Shown here one piece after another: positions 48,548-60,200 of a DNA stretch of 64,000 bases. Every line of letters starts with the position of its first letter. Position 1 is the first letter of the stretch. The stretch lies in NCBI RefSeq assembly GCF_009870125.1, contig NC_046683.1, positions 8,432,001-8,496,000 of the forward strand. Direction: 5' to 3'. The notes under the pieces are model-generated. The model saw nothing but the letters and a program-made list of their open reading frames with translations, was not told the DNA's origin and searched no databases. This DNA comes from Drosophila pseudoobscura. Taxonomy: Eukaryota; Arthropoda; Insecta; Diptera; Drosophilidae. The position numbers and the translations under genes are program-made.

Positions 48548-50037
48548 TTATCCTTGCTCCAGGCTCACAGCACTGGCACTTGGTTTGTCATTACACAAAA
48601 AACACACCAAAAAAAAGCACAGTGCGGGCTCTGTTTAGTTCTCAGGCTTTGGGCATCATCGGTGTCGGTGTCGGTGTCGGCATTTGTTGATTCATTTAGT
48701 TGATTTGTGCATTTTAGGCAAGAATTTCCCAGCGAGAGAGAATCACATCGTCAGCGAACCTCGAACGGAGGGAGGGTGGGGGGGGGGGGGGCTCCGCCAT
48801 GGCTCTGATTCCGAAACTGCCTTAAAGGGTGACAGCGACCACGAGAACGAACCGCGACGGGACGAAAGGACGATACGATTGACGATTGACGATTGGCGAC
48901 TATTGACGAAGTCGTCGCCGTGCGATGGCTGTGCGTTTTTTATTCTTGCGTGCTCCCCAGCCAGCACGTGGGCATCGCCTATCCTTGAAAACAGTTATAG
49001 CGTTCGCAAAAATTACAGAGTCCTCGCCAAGCATCCAAATGAACAAGCTCCAATCGCTGTGAGTGGAAGCATGCCGCTCTGCACACTCGACTCCCCAAAA
49101 CGACTCACTCAATGGAGCACTCACTCCATGGCCGCTGCTCACCACACTTCCCCACAGCGTGTGTCCCAAAGCCCCGCCGAGCTTTGTGCAGAAGCAGGGA
49201 AATTATTTTGTTCCCTGTTCCCCGTTGAGTCTTTTGCCAGAGCTTTCGGAGTGGGAAACAGCACTGCCGTTGATTTGAGACCAGTTGTGGTATTTATTTA
49301 ACATTTAATATAAGATCTGCTTAAAAACAGTCTCTGTTTTAGCTTGAATGGGAAGAGAATCGCCACCGAATGTCAGGCGTCGATCGCTGAGGCTTGGTTC
49401 TCTCCTCTCTTAGTTAGAATCGACGGTCCAAGAGGAATAAGGAATAAGCTGACGTCGTCACCACATCTGCTCTCTTTCGAGGACCATCCGTTTGTCATAA
49501 CGTTAAAGGTATGCTATCTCTTTCTAGCACTTGTCTCTCTGAGCGCCGAGAGAGCTTGGATGGTCCTCCCCACAGGGGACGACGTGACCTGTGCACAATC
49601 GCATCTTGTCTCTCTTTTTCTCTCCCTGTTAGCTCTGAAGACGCTTACTCTGTAGCTCTTTGTAACTATACAGACTCCGTTGCTCTTTGTTGTTGATCTT
49701 TTGATCCTACAGTAGTTTCAAGATGTTAACCCAGGGATGACTCGTCAGATAGCGATACCGAGCATACCTTCCATGCCATTCTTGAAAAATAGAGGAATAT
49801 CTGAGGTAAATCATATATTCTTTCTTAAATCTATCAGAGTCTGAAATCTGTTACACATATAAGTAGAAGAAACGAATACAAAGCCAATATAACATCACCA
49901 AAAAAAACGAACAGATCCAAACAGATCAGAGACCAAATAATTACGGTCTAGCCAAGGGTAATTGGCTGGAGCTCACTTATTGAACGATTAAACAACGACA
50001 AACACACTGTTTAACCTATAAAAATAGCAAATAAGAA
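48548..50037. other. Non-coding interval before the second CNBD2-like gene
   Basis: A long guanine run lies at about 48778-48790, and there are GTCGGT repeats near 48660-48680. A repeat of CTCTCTTT-type motifs spans 49400-49690. ORFs here (for example 48684-49301, +) lack protein-like composition and are not supported as genes. Confidence 0.4.
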
Positions 50038-52187
50038 ATGTCGAAGCGTCAGCGCGATAATCCCGATGTCTCGGTCCGGAAGGCGGCCAAGGCCCGGTTC
50101 AAGCAGCTCGTCCGCAGTGTCATCCTCAATATGCAGTGGCTCAGCGATGCCACCGAGGAGACCGGCCTGTCGCTGAATGTCAAGAAGAATGTGGCGATGC
50201 TGGTGCGACAGAAGCGCAAGATTGGCATGATGACTATGGCGGTGAGTGTCCTGCCCGATAGTGTCCTTGTGTCCCTATGATTTGGTTCGATTCTCAGGAG
50301 AAATCCCTGCTGCGCATGCCACACTCGACGCGCACCGTCGAGGAGAGGAAAAAACTCTGCACAATTGTGGCAAATCTTGCCTGCTTTTCCAGATTCAATC
50401 CGGTAAGTGGTGCAGGACCTCCTCCGACCATCGTCTTTCATTTTTGTGTGTTTTTTGCAGAAACTACGTGCACGTTTGGTGCCGTATCTGAAGTTTATAG
50501 CGCTCACTCCCGGACGGCATGTCATGAAGGAGGGCGATTTCCCCATAACCATATATTTCATCATAACCGGCGAAGTGGAGGTGTCGAAGATGTTCTTCAA
50601 CAAGGTACAGTCACCGCAGAAGAACGTATAGTGGTAATCCTTTTGCCATCCATTCAATAGGTTACCAAGCAATACGAATCAATATCGGAGGCCATTTTTG
50701 GTCCAGGTGACTGCATTGGAGACATCGATGTGATGGAGGATGCGCCCAGGACGAACACATACACGGCCACAAGTAAGCGAAACAGCTGGCTTCCTCAGGA
50801 AGGAATAACGATGGCTTATTTTTTGTTTTTTCCAGCAAACTGCGAGCTGCTGGCCCTCTACGACAGCGACTACACAACCCTCGTGCAGCCGTATATGAAA
50901 AAACTTTGGGAGGAGAAAAAAGAAGGAATACGCGCCCTGGATTACTTCAAGTTCTTCACTCCAGATCAGGCAGGTGTCTTCCACCGGGAATGCCCTTCCC
51001 AAGCGATAATAGCCATTCTATTCCGCCCCCAGGTTGTGAGTGCCTGCAAGTTTGCGACCATCCAGCAGTTCGATCCGCTGGACACCATCTACGAGGAGGA
51101 TCTGGGCTCCCTCAGCGTTGTCTATTTCGTGCTCAGCGGCGAGTGTGTGGTGCTGCAGTGCCTCCACATGAGGGTATGTGCACTACAGATCCCTTCAGAT
51201 TGGACATTTCGATACAATTTACAATTTAGGTGTCCTTCTTGGGCAATGAGAAAAGATTCGAGCTGGACAGTGTGCAGAGGAATGCTTCTTCTGGCAATTT
51301 GGATATGGAACACACCAAGAACTTTGATTTCACCGAGTATCTATTGTCCACATCCACGTCGGAGCAGGAAAAGAAGGACAAAAAGAAGGCTGTAAGTGTG
51401 GGGGATCTAACAATCGAAGGAAACCTTTGAAAAGTTACACCTCTGCCTCCTTTAGATGCGTAAAATGGGGCTCAAGGAAATAGAGGAGGCTTGCGGCTTG
51501 ATGGCGAGGAGGCCAGTGCCTATTTCGCCAGAGCCTGAGCGGAAAGTTTTTCGGAAAACACGATACACAGTGTTCAAGGGACCCGTCGACGACTACGAGA
51601 ACTATGTGATGGATGAGGACGCTGAGGAAAGCCAGGAACTGCAGTCGCCATCGGCCAACAGCGAGTACTCGTCATCCGATGAGAGCTATCGTACGCCAAG
51701 CCCCCCCGTTGTGGATTCGGAGAGCGAGTCCGACTCCGAGGGCCTGGAGATATTCACCGCTTCCATGGAGTCGAAGCATTCGGAAGTAGCGCCTGTTCCG
51801 AGTCCCGAGAAACGGGAAAAATATGAGACCCATTTCATAGATGTGGGATCGCTGACGTTCGGGGCCATCTTTGGTCTGGGGGAGAAGATGCACCATCGCA
51901 ACATAATGGCCCGCACCACCGTCCAGTGCCTGATTATACCGCGCTTCTGGCTGTTCGAGCCCGCCCAGAATCCGGGCAACATCTGGCAGCGACAGCTGCT
52001 CTACATCCAATCGAATCTACCCACCAGAGAGGAGCTCTTCAACGACTTCCTCAAGACGCGCAAATGGCAAATGTTCCGCCACAACTATGTCCAGAAAGTA
52101 TTGACCGAAAAGGCCAACTACTGCGATACAAAGCCCGAGGATGTCCCCATCGTTGGTCGCATCGTCGAATCAACGGAGTACTCCTGA
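50038..52187 (+). CDS. CNBD2-like protein with two cyclic-nucleotide-binding domains (paralogue 2)
   Basis: Eight exons: 50038-50241, 50298-50402, 50461-50604, 50661-50772, 50836-50969, 51033-51173, 51230-51391 and 51456-52187 (577 aa). The first CNB domain holds MKEGDFPITIYFIITGEVEV and the cassette FGPGDCIGDIDVMEDAPRTN, where the usual G-E reads G-D. The second CNB-like half has IYEEDLGSLSVVYFVLSGEC and, after an acidic/serine insert, FGLGEKMHHRNIMARTTVQC. It is co-linear with the minus-strand gene at 15023-17297; exons 2, 3 and 4 have identical lengths. The intron 50970-51032 has no GT donor in the right phase and reads CAG|GCAGGT...CCAG, a GC-AG intron; the paralogue is continuous there. 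Conversely, the last exon here is split in the paralogue. A male-germline role is inferred. Confidence 0.85.
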
Positions 52188-54875
52188 ATTATTTTCTCTC
52201 ATTTCTACATACGATATATACCCATACACGTATTACACGTATTACCTACATTTTCAAATCAATCGTTATAAATATGCTGCACTCGTATCGTATGGGTATT
52301 AAAGGCAGAACCAAAAAAGAAGTCTATTATTTTAAGGATACTCGTACGATGGGTGTTAAAAAGGGGATACTGCTATCCAAAATGTGACTGGTCAGAGGTG
52401 CTTTGCTTTGTACGTCAAAGTGTGGGATATTTTTTTTTTTTTTTTCGAAAAATCCCAGCAGATGGCTTAAATAGGAAAGCATACTTTGGGCTTTGGATTT
52501 CTCGTTTGGTGTCTCGTTTGATGCTCCCATTTTGTGAGTTTTGGCTGGAGGATGATAGCCTTCTTGGATTTTTTGGACAAAAGATGGTGCTGTATGGCGT
52601 CCAAGGCACTCTAGGACATCTCCCAAATTTGTATTTCAAATCATTCTTTGTAAAGGTGGAAGGAGGCTTTGAAATATATTTCTAGCTCAGTAGCAAATAT
52701 ATTTATTACTGAATACTTGCTTTTAAGCAATAATACCGGACAAAAACATTCTCGTGTTACGAACATTTTTTTTTACACCGCCGAACGATCGTTTTCGATC
52801 TGTGTCTTATAAAATCGTTACCGCCACTCGAACTAACAATATATCATTACGGGAATAGTGTAAGGCAATTAAACGGAATCGGAATAGGAACGCGCTAGAA
52901 GGTGTAAACGAATTATATGGAACAAATATTCATATCATCGCTCTCAGTAATCAACTAATTACTAATTTTCAGGTAAGTGTTTACTTCCAGTTTATGGCAG
53001 CGCGTACGTATAGCGTTTTTTTGTTTTTTTTTTATAGTAAAGAACCAATTACGTATCAAGGATATTACAACTAGACGGTAAGTGAAATACCCCGATTTAC
53101 GGTAATGTACATTTATCGCACGGCATAGACCGTTTTTATAGCGGAATAATGTCCTGTTCCAGCAATAAAGTCCCCCAGATTGAGGGGAAATTCAGTCGGG
53201 CGGGTATTATTCGAGTAACATCCCCTATAACCAGATGCAGTGAATATCGTTTTATCGTATGCTTGTAGGACGCGCTAGTTCTAAAACGAAAAGGTCCTAG
53301 AAAAGCTCTCATTTTTATCCGAATCCACGCTTTACCAAACCCCTCTGAAACTTTCCGAAGGCATTTTTGGGAAAATTTCATAAAATTGCATTCTGACATT
53401 AACAAATATTTTTTTTTTATGTAAACAACTATCTCCTAACATCCTTAGTCTGAGAGAAATATGGGCATATCTTCTATAAACTCGTACATACGGGACTCCA
53501 TCAATTGAGAACGTCTGGACGGGTTTGTTTAGGTCGTTCGTATTTGCCAGGTGAAGGGTCTTACGAATTTCGGGAAAACCCATCGGTTATTGCAAAAAGA
53601 ATTGTTTTTTTAATCTCAGGCAAAGTAGGCAAAGAGTCCGTAATCAGTTTCAAGCTGGAGATATTATTCTCCATCGACGAAACAATCAATTGCAAAACGT
53701 TTTAGGGCCCGCGAGTTTGAACTAAATAGAACCAATGTTTAGTCCAACTAATCATCAATTTGGATGAGCAAAGTATTGAACCACAAACACCTTGGCCCGC
53801 GATTTTTATGTATTGAATATTTAGATCCTCTCTCGGCGGAAATATGATAGCTTAAATATTTAATTACTAAGAGTAACTATTTGGAAATCTGGGTGCTGTC
53901 AAACAATTATATTAAATTGATTTGATTTGGGAATTTAAATGGAACTGGCGTTGGTTGTATGTTTCAATAAATAATATAACAGCTATCTGAAGTTCTGTCT
54001 CAAAAGCTTACCCAAGGGCAAGAAAAGTCCGTTCTTAAAGAACTTTGGTTGTTGAAAATGATGTCCTTGTTTTTGCAAATATTCTCCATGCCATCTCCAT
54101 ATCCTCCTTTTCCGTGTTTCATATTCATAAATCCATGATTCCTGTGTAAATAGATATTAAACAAGGTTTTTAAAGTCCCAACCATACCAAACCAGTGGAC
54201 GCGAGCCTTCTCTTGGGCAATTTTTAAATTGTGTGGGATCCAATGTGGACGTCATACTAATGCCTCATGCTCACGGTAGGTGACATGACGATCTTCCTTA
54301 AATATTTATCGCACAGCTGCGATATTTTGTGAGACAATCTTCACGGAGTTCGTCCTGCAATGTAGGACAGAAATTGGCTTAAAAATGCCTATCAAATCTT
54401 GTCGGAAATTGGTATGTGTCCGAATAAATGGCACCTCTCGTAGTGTAGTCCAGGGTGGAGTCCTTGTAGAGCTACTGGTTGTGCTTCCTTGGCGTAGCTT
54501 CCTTCGTTCTTTCTGCAGGACAGAAATTAGCTTTCTTTTTGCATCGGCTCTTCAGAAACAAAGCGCTTGCCATGTCCAGTGAAAGATTTCTTATACACAG
54601 AGCACAATATGTGGACAAGGCTTGTTTACAAAGCTATTCTATATGGAAGCTTTGGTAAAAGCTCTCCCTGGATGTAACCTAGCGCCCTAGTTGGACCCGC
54701 TTGCTGGTCTGCAGACACACTCTCTGTGTCCCTCTCTCTCTTTGTAGTTAGAGGTACTTCAGTAAAAGCTTTTCCCTTTTGAAGCTGCGGCCCAAAACAA
54801 ATGGTTTCTGTAACTTTGAAGCTTGTAATAGGTATTGGTTTACAATTTGTCACGTGCCTCCATCTGGTGGTGGCA
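52188..54875. other. AT-rich intergenic region
   Basis: No gene is supported. Short ORFs near 53136-53700 on both strands might be decayed transposon sequence, but no domain was recognised. Poly-T runs occur near 52432-52446 and 53022-53034. Confidence 0.4.
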
Positions 54876-55820
54876 TCAGCCCGACCACTGGTTGTAGTTG
54901 TAGTTCTCGTTGACGGCACAGAGATTGGGATAGGTGGGATTCCGCCCCGAGGTGCACTCGGAGGCTGGAGCACCAGCGCGGTAGACGGGGTTGTTGAGCA
55001 CATTTGTAACGGCATAATCGCAAGCCAGCAGCGTGGCCTGCACATTGTTGGCGTCCGTGAATCGGGCAACGGCACATCCCACGCGGCTGTTCCGCTCGTT
55101 CACCATCGTCGTGAAGTGCCCGATGGCGCTGTAATCGGAAATGGGATACGAATAGAATACATGAAAATTACAGGGATACAGGGATACAAGGATACGCACG
55201 GGCCGCCACGCATTTGATAGTTCTCCATGTCGCCGCTGGTTGCATATCGGTTCTCATCGAACCAGGAGGCAATGCGCTGGCGCAGGAAATCGTCCACATC
55301 CACGCTGCGGGTGAAGAGAATGCTGAGGTTCTGGCCCGCGTAGCGGTACGTGTTGGTGTTGCGGCACTCGTCGTGTGCCATGCGGCACTGCAGTACATTG
55401 TAGGCGGCCAGCTGGGCCAAGGCTGGGTCCCAGCTCATGGTGGCCATTTGGACGGCGCTGGGGAAGCCGCTCACTCCTCCGCCGGCGATCTGGTTGCGGC
55501 GCTCGTTGTGCAGCTGCAGGATCAGCTGAATGTGGGGATCTATCTGCACGAACTCGCCGCGGCAGCCGCTGGCAAAGCGCTGGACCCATCCCGCCACAGG
55601 TGGGTTATTACATTTAGACGATAATGGGACCTGGGCCCGTCATAATGTGCACACAACTTACACCGCTGTTCTGGCACGCCACGTGTCTGCCGCTGGGGCA
55701 TAGATCCGGGTCACAATAGTTCTGGCTTGCCGCCAAAGGGTACAGGGACCCCAGGATGGCCAGCAGGAAGGCCGGCAACAGCCTTGAAATCTCTCGGGCA
55801 CACGATTGACGCCGTCTCAT
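54876..55820 (-). CDS. Secreted CAP-domain (antigen-5/SCP) protein
   Basis: Exons are 55820-55662, 55579-55200 and 55128-54876 (263 aa); an in-frame ATG at 55835 could add five residues. A basic start is followed by a signal peptide (LLPAFLLAILGSLYPLAA). Then comes the insect antigen-5 N-terminal cysteine block (YCDPDLCPSGRHVACQNSG, RFASGCRGEF). The CAP core includes LHNERRNQIAGG, MATMSWDPALAQLAAYN, CRMAHDECRNT, GQNLS and HFTTMVNERNSRVGCAVARF, ending with the cysteine pair of the C-terminal hinge. Fly members of this family are secreted, often in the gut or male reproductive tract. The specific substrate or partner is unknown. Confidence 0.9.
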
Positions 55821-56529
55821 CGCGGGCCTGGGCATTCATAAATGAATGGAGCCCTATATGCCGGACGGTATTTATAGGCAAGCTCTGCTCAAAATTACAA
55901 ACAAAAAATCCCATTTACGTTCCCACAGAAGTGGGTGAGTGTTCTATATATAACTTTTCGGCTTTAGCGTAAACAAGAAAATGGATCACTGAAACAGAAG
56001 CGCCAATCATCGTTAAAAACACAGTTGGTTTAAATATTTCAGGGTGGCCCCAAATCGCACTTGACGGACGCTGAAGGGGGTCTATAATTGGTATATAATC
56101 ACAGTGACGATGAAGGGCGGGCCACACGAAGTTTTTCATTAGAGACCGACTTTAAATAAAATATGATTAATATGAGAGGCACAGCATTAACATAGAAAAG
56201 AATAGAGCAGCCGCCCTCTGGCCAAAAAAAATTAGTTAGCACTGGTCGCAGGTGCACACCACCACCAGAGGCGCGTTTATACTCTCGGTCCGATAGTTGG
56301 CCGCCGTATTAGGACAAACATATGTAGCAATAAACATTTGGGTTGTCTGTCATATGATGCTGGACGGTTAGTGTCCATTAATTAATTAATTAGGTTCGTC
56401 AGATCTCTCTTGGTCACCGACCTTTTACCTTCTTTATCTGTTTTTAATGGGCAATAATACACTCACCTTGTTGTGCTAGTGCACCTAGTGAACTTCCCCT
56501 CTCTAGGCCACACACCATGCACCAAAAGT

Positions 56530-56760
56530 ACCAATTTCCTCGTCAGGTGTCTCTGTTGATAATTACTTGAATATGTAGTTGGTATGTAGCAAATGTGTAG
56601 TAATCGCTAATAGTGTAATCCTTGTAGAAAATTTATTCATTTAATTAATCCGGCAAACCTGTTTTACTGTTTGTTGCCTGCGCTTCGTAGCCTGCTTGTA
56701 ATAGAAAATCGAGGAATATGATTTTCCGAATTTTAACGGAAATCTGGTATAAGATATCGG
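56530..56760 (+). repeat. Dispersed repeat family A, degenerate copy A5
   Basis: CAGGTGTCTCTGTTGATAAT, TGTAGTTGGTATGTAGCAAA and TGTGTAG match the head of copies A1 and A2. Further on, AGGAATATGATT resembles the GAGGAATATG block. The copy is diverged and interrupted. Confidence 0.45.
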
Positions 56761-56847
56761 GGTATCGGTTTTTTCTTGTATGTAAATACGAAGAATGGTA
56801 TCTACACGGGGAATTTACACAACCAGCTGTTCCCCGGATTAGATAGA

Positions 56848-57030
56848 TGTTTTTATACCCGATACTCAAAATGAGTATAGGGGTATATTAGATTTGTGGT
56901 GAAAATGGATGTGTGTAACGTCCAGAAGGAATCGTTTCCGACCTCATAAAGTATATATATTCTTGATCAGCATCAATAACCGACTCGAGTTGCTCAATGT
57001 AGCCATACTGGCTATGTATGTATCAAGTTT
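56848..57030 (+). mobile_element. DINE-1/INE-1-like (DNAREP1) repeat fragment
   Basis: The order TTTTTATACCCGATACTCAA, GGGGTATATTAGATTTGTGG, TAACGTCCAGAAGGAATCGT, TTCCGACCTCATAAAGTATA and TATTCTTGATCAGCATCAAT is the familiar conserved core of the Helitron-related DINE-1 repeats in Drosophila. Only a core fragment is present; no coding potential is expected in this family. Confidence 0.7.
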
Positions 57031-57291
57031 AAATGTAGATTTGCGGTCGCCGCAGCAACTCACAACGTTCCCCCTCGTTTTGATGTTGGGTTAGGTGGGT
57101 TAAAAACATACCGTTTGACGTTTGATTCTGACGCGTGAAGACTTAGGAGGCTTAGAACATCATGCACAAAAACATGAAATATGATAAACATTGGTGCCTT
57201 AGCATATTAAGTCCATTGTTCGTTACACCACTTGTACTCGTGCTAGAATTATATTTTAAAAATAGTCTCGAACTCTTAAAACAAACAGAAC

Positions 57292-60200
57292 ATGTCTCTC
57301 GGCCGTGTGTCGGGGATACGGAATGGTATGATGAGAGAGCTAGCAAAGAAGGTGACGGTGCCGAAGCTCGTAAAGAAATCAAGCAAGAGCCGGTCGTTCC
57401 ATTTCCGCTATCTGGAACTATGTCGCAACAAGAACCTGACACCGCTACCTGAGATACGCAAAAAGTCAAATGAGACCACACTTCTAGAGTTATACGCCGA
57501 CAAGCTGACCGTGAGCGACTGGCTCCTGATCATCGAGGCCATTCACCATGATCTGACTTTGAAGACCTTTGTGCTGCGCATGCGTCGCACCTATCAGCAC
57601 AGTGAGTAGCCAGAGTTGGACCGCAGGTCGCAGAAACTAAGCGAAAGCTCTTCCATCCAGATACAATTGATCCCATCGACACGGAGAATCGTGCCCGACG
57701 CTTTACCCAGCGTCCCGTGATATTTACGCGCTTTATTTTCCGTGCCCTCGTCCAGGCCATCTCAAATTGTGTTTTGAGCAACAAGAATCTCACAGTGGTC
57801 AAGCTGGAGGGTCTTCCCCTTTATGAAGGATACATCGAGGGCATTACCAAGGTAAGTCGAGGACCAGTCATCCATTCAAGCAATCATTGGTTCTCTGCTT
57901 CTAGTCGCTGTCCGGCAACGACCGCCTGGAGACATTGAGCTTCCGCAAGTCCACGCTCGGGGACAAGGGCTGCCAACTGGTTTGCAATACAGCCAAGTAC
58001 CTCAACCGCATTACCATAGTCGATCTATCCGAGTGCAACATCACCTGCCAAGGGGCCGTTTACGTGGCCGAAATGATCAAGGTATGCATATCGGAGGTAC
58101 ATCGGCTACATGGTAATGGGAATCCTTGATATCCTTCCAAACAGATTCAAAAGATTTCACGTTTCACGGAGGGGTGGGAGAAATCGTTGCGCTACCAGAC
58201 TCCCGATATGAATTCGTTGTTGGGCTTGCGCACGGTTCTTCTCGCGAACAATCCCAATATTGGGGACAAAGGCCTCTCATGCATCGTCGATGTGCTGAAG
58301 GAGGATGCCTGGATAAGGGGTAAGTAGGAGAAGCATTGCCAATGCCGCTCTAAGACTTTCTGTCTGTCTGTCTCTGCAGTCGTCGACATGCAGGGCTGTG
58401 GCCTGACAGATGTTGGAGCCAATGATATACTCAGCCTACTGGATCTGAATACTTTCATCAAGGAGTTCCATGTACGCAACAACGTGGGGATCAGCCAGGC
58501 ATTGCAGCGTACCATTCACGAACGCCTGCTGCCGCCCGAAATCGAACATAAGCAGGAAGACGAGTTCGATTCCAACTTTTTGAGAGACACAGAAAACGGA
58601 AAATATCCCCAGGGCAAGAAGGCTACTATCGTCAAATTGCTCTCGCACGCCAAGGCCGTTGAGGACAAGCTGGCCTTCGAGCGCGTTCTACGTCAGAAGG
58701 CCGAGGACCTGAACTTCAAGCTCACCAAGCAACTAATGTACAAGGACAGCCAGATGGCCGATGACAACGTCTCGCAACGCCCCGATACGCCCAAAGATCA
58801 TATGCAAATGAAGAAGGACGTCAAAGTGTATGTTTTTTGTCTGCTTTGTCTCTTCGTGTATATCATTCATTGGTATAATTCACAGATCGCCGACACCCCG
58901 CCAGATGCGCAAGACCAACGAATATATAGAAATGAAGGAAGACTTCCAAGAGTATGTTTTTGCCTGCTGTACCTTTCTGTGCATAGTAAAACCCTCATTG
59001 GTCTGATCCACAGGTCGCCAACACATCGCCAGATGCGCAAGACCAAGGAATATATGGAGATGGAAGAAGACGTCCCAGAGTATGTTTCCGTCTGCTGTAC
59101 TTTTCTGTGAATTGTATAACCCTCATTGGTCTGATCCACAGGTCGCCAACATATCGCCAGATGCGCAAGACCAAGGAATATATGGAAATGAAGGAAGACG
59201 TGCCAGAGTATGTTTCCGTCTGCTGTACTTTTCTGTGAATTGTATAACCCTCATTGGTCTGATCCACAGGTCGCCAAGATATCGCCAGATGCGCAAGACC
59301 AAGGAATATATGGAAATGAAGGAAGACGTGCCAGAGTATGTTTTTGTCTGCTGTACTTTTCTGTGAATTGTATAACCCTCATTGGTCTGATCCACAGGTC
59401 GCCAAGATATCGCCAGATGCGCAAGACCAAGGAATATATGGAAATGAAGGAAGACGTGCCAGAGTATGTTTTTGTCTGCTGTACTTTTCTGTGAATTGTA
59501 TAACACTCATTGGTGTAATTCACAGATCGCCAACATATCGCCAGATGCGCAAGACCAAGGAATATATGGAAAAGAAGGAAGACGTGCCAGAGTATGTTTC
59601 CGTCTGCTGTACTTTTCTGTGAATTGTGTAACCCTCATTGGTCTGATCCACAGGTCGCCAACATATCGCCAGATGCGCAAGACCAACGAATATCTGGAGA
59701 TGGAAGAAGACGTGCCAGAGTATGTTTCTGTCTGCTGTACTTTTCTTTGCTTAGAAAATCTCTCACTGGTCTGATCCACAGGTCACCAAAATATCGCCAG
59801 ATGCGCAAGAACAAGGAATATATGGAAATGAAGGAAGACGTGCGAGAGTATGTTTCCGTCTGCTGTGCCTTTCTGTGCATAGTATAACCCTCCTTGGTCT
59901 GATCCACAGGTCGCCGAAATATCGCCAGATGCGCAAGACAAACGAATATCTGGAGATGGAAGAAGACGTGCCAGAGTATGTTTCTGTCTGCTGTACCTTT
60001 CTTTGCTTAGAAAATCTCTCACTGGTCTGATCCACAGGTCACCAAAATATCGCCAGATGCGCAAGAACAAGGAATATATGGAAATGAAGGAAGACGTGCG
60101 AGAGTATGTTTCCGTCTGCTGTACCTTTCTGTGCATAGTATAACCCTCCTTGGTCTGATCCACAGGTCGCCGCAATATCGCCAGATGCGCAAGACCAACG

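Larger units (their letters stand above)
55836..57291. other. Intergenic region between the CAP gene and the CEP78-like gene
   Basis: No gene is supported. It contains a partial copy of dispersed repeat family A and a DINE-1-like element, listed separately. An ATTAATTAATTAATT tract lies near 56377-56390. Confidence 0.5.

Noticed and set aside
48684-49301. 205-codon plus-strand ORF
   Set aside because: Composition is not protein-like, it runs over a guanine tract, and there is no recognisable family or promoter context.
53136-53705. ORFs on both strands suggestive of a transposon remnant
   Set aside because: No reverse transcriptase, integrase or transposase motif could be recognised, so no element is claimed.
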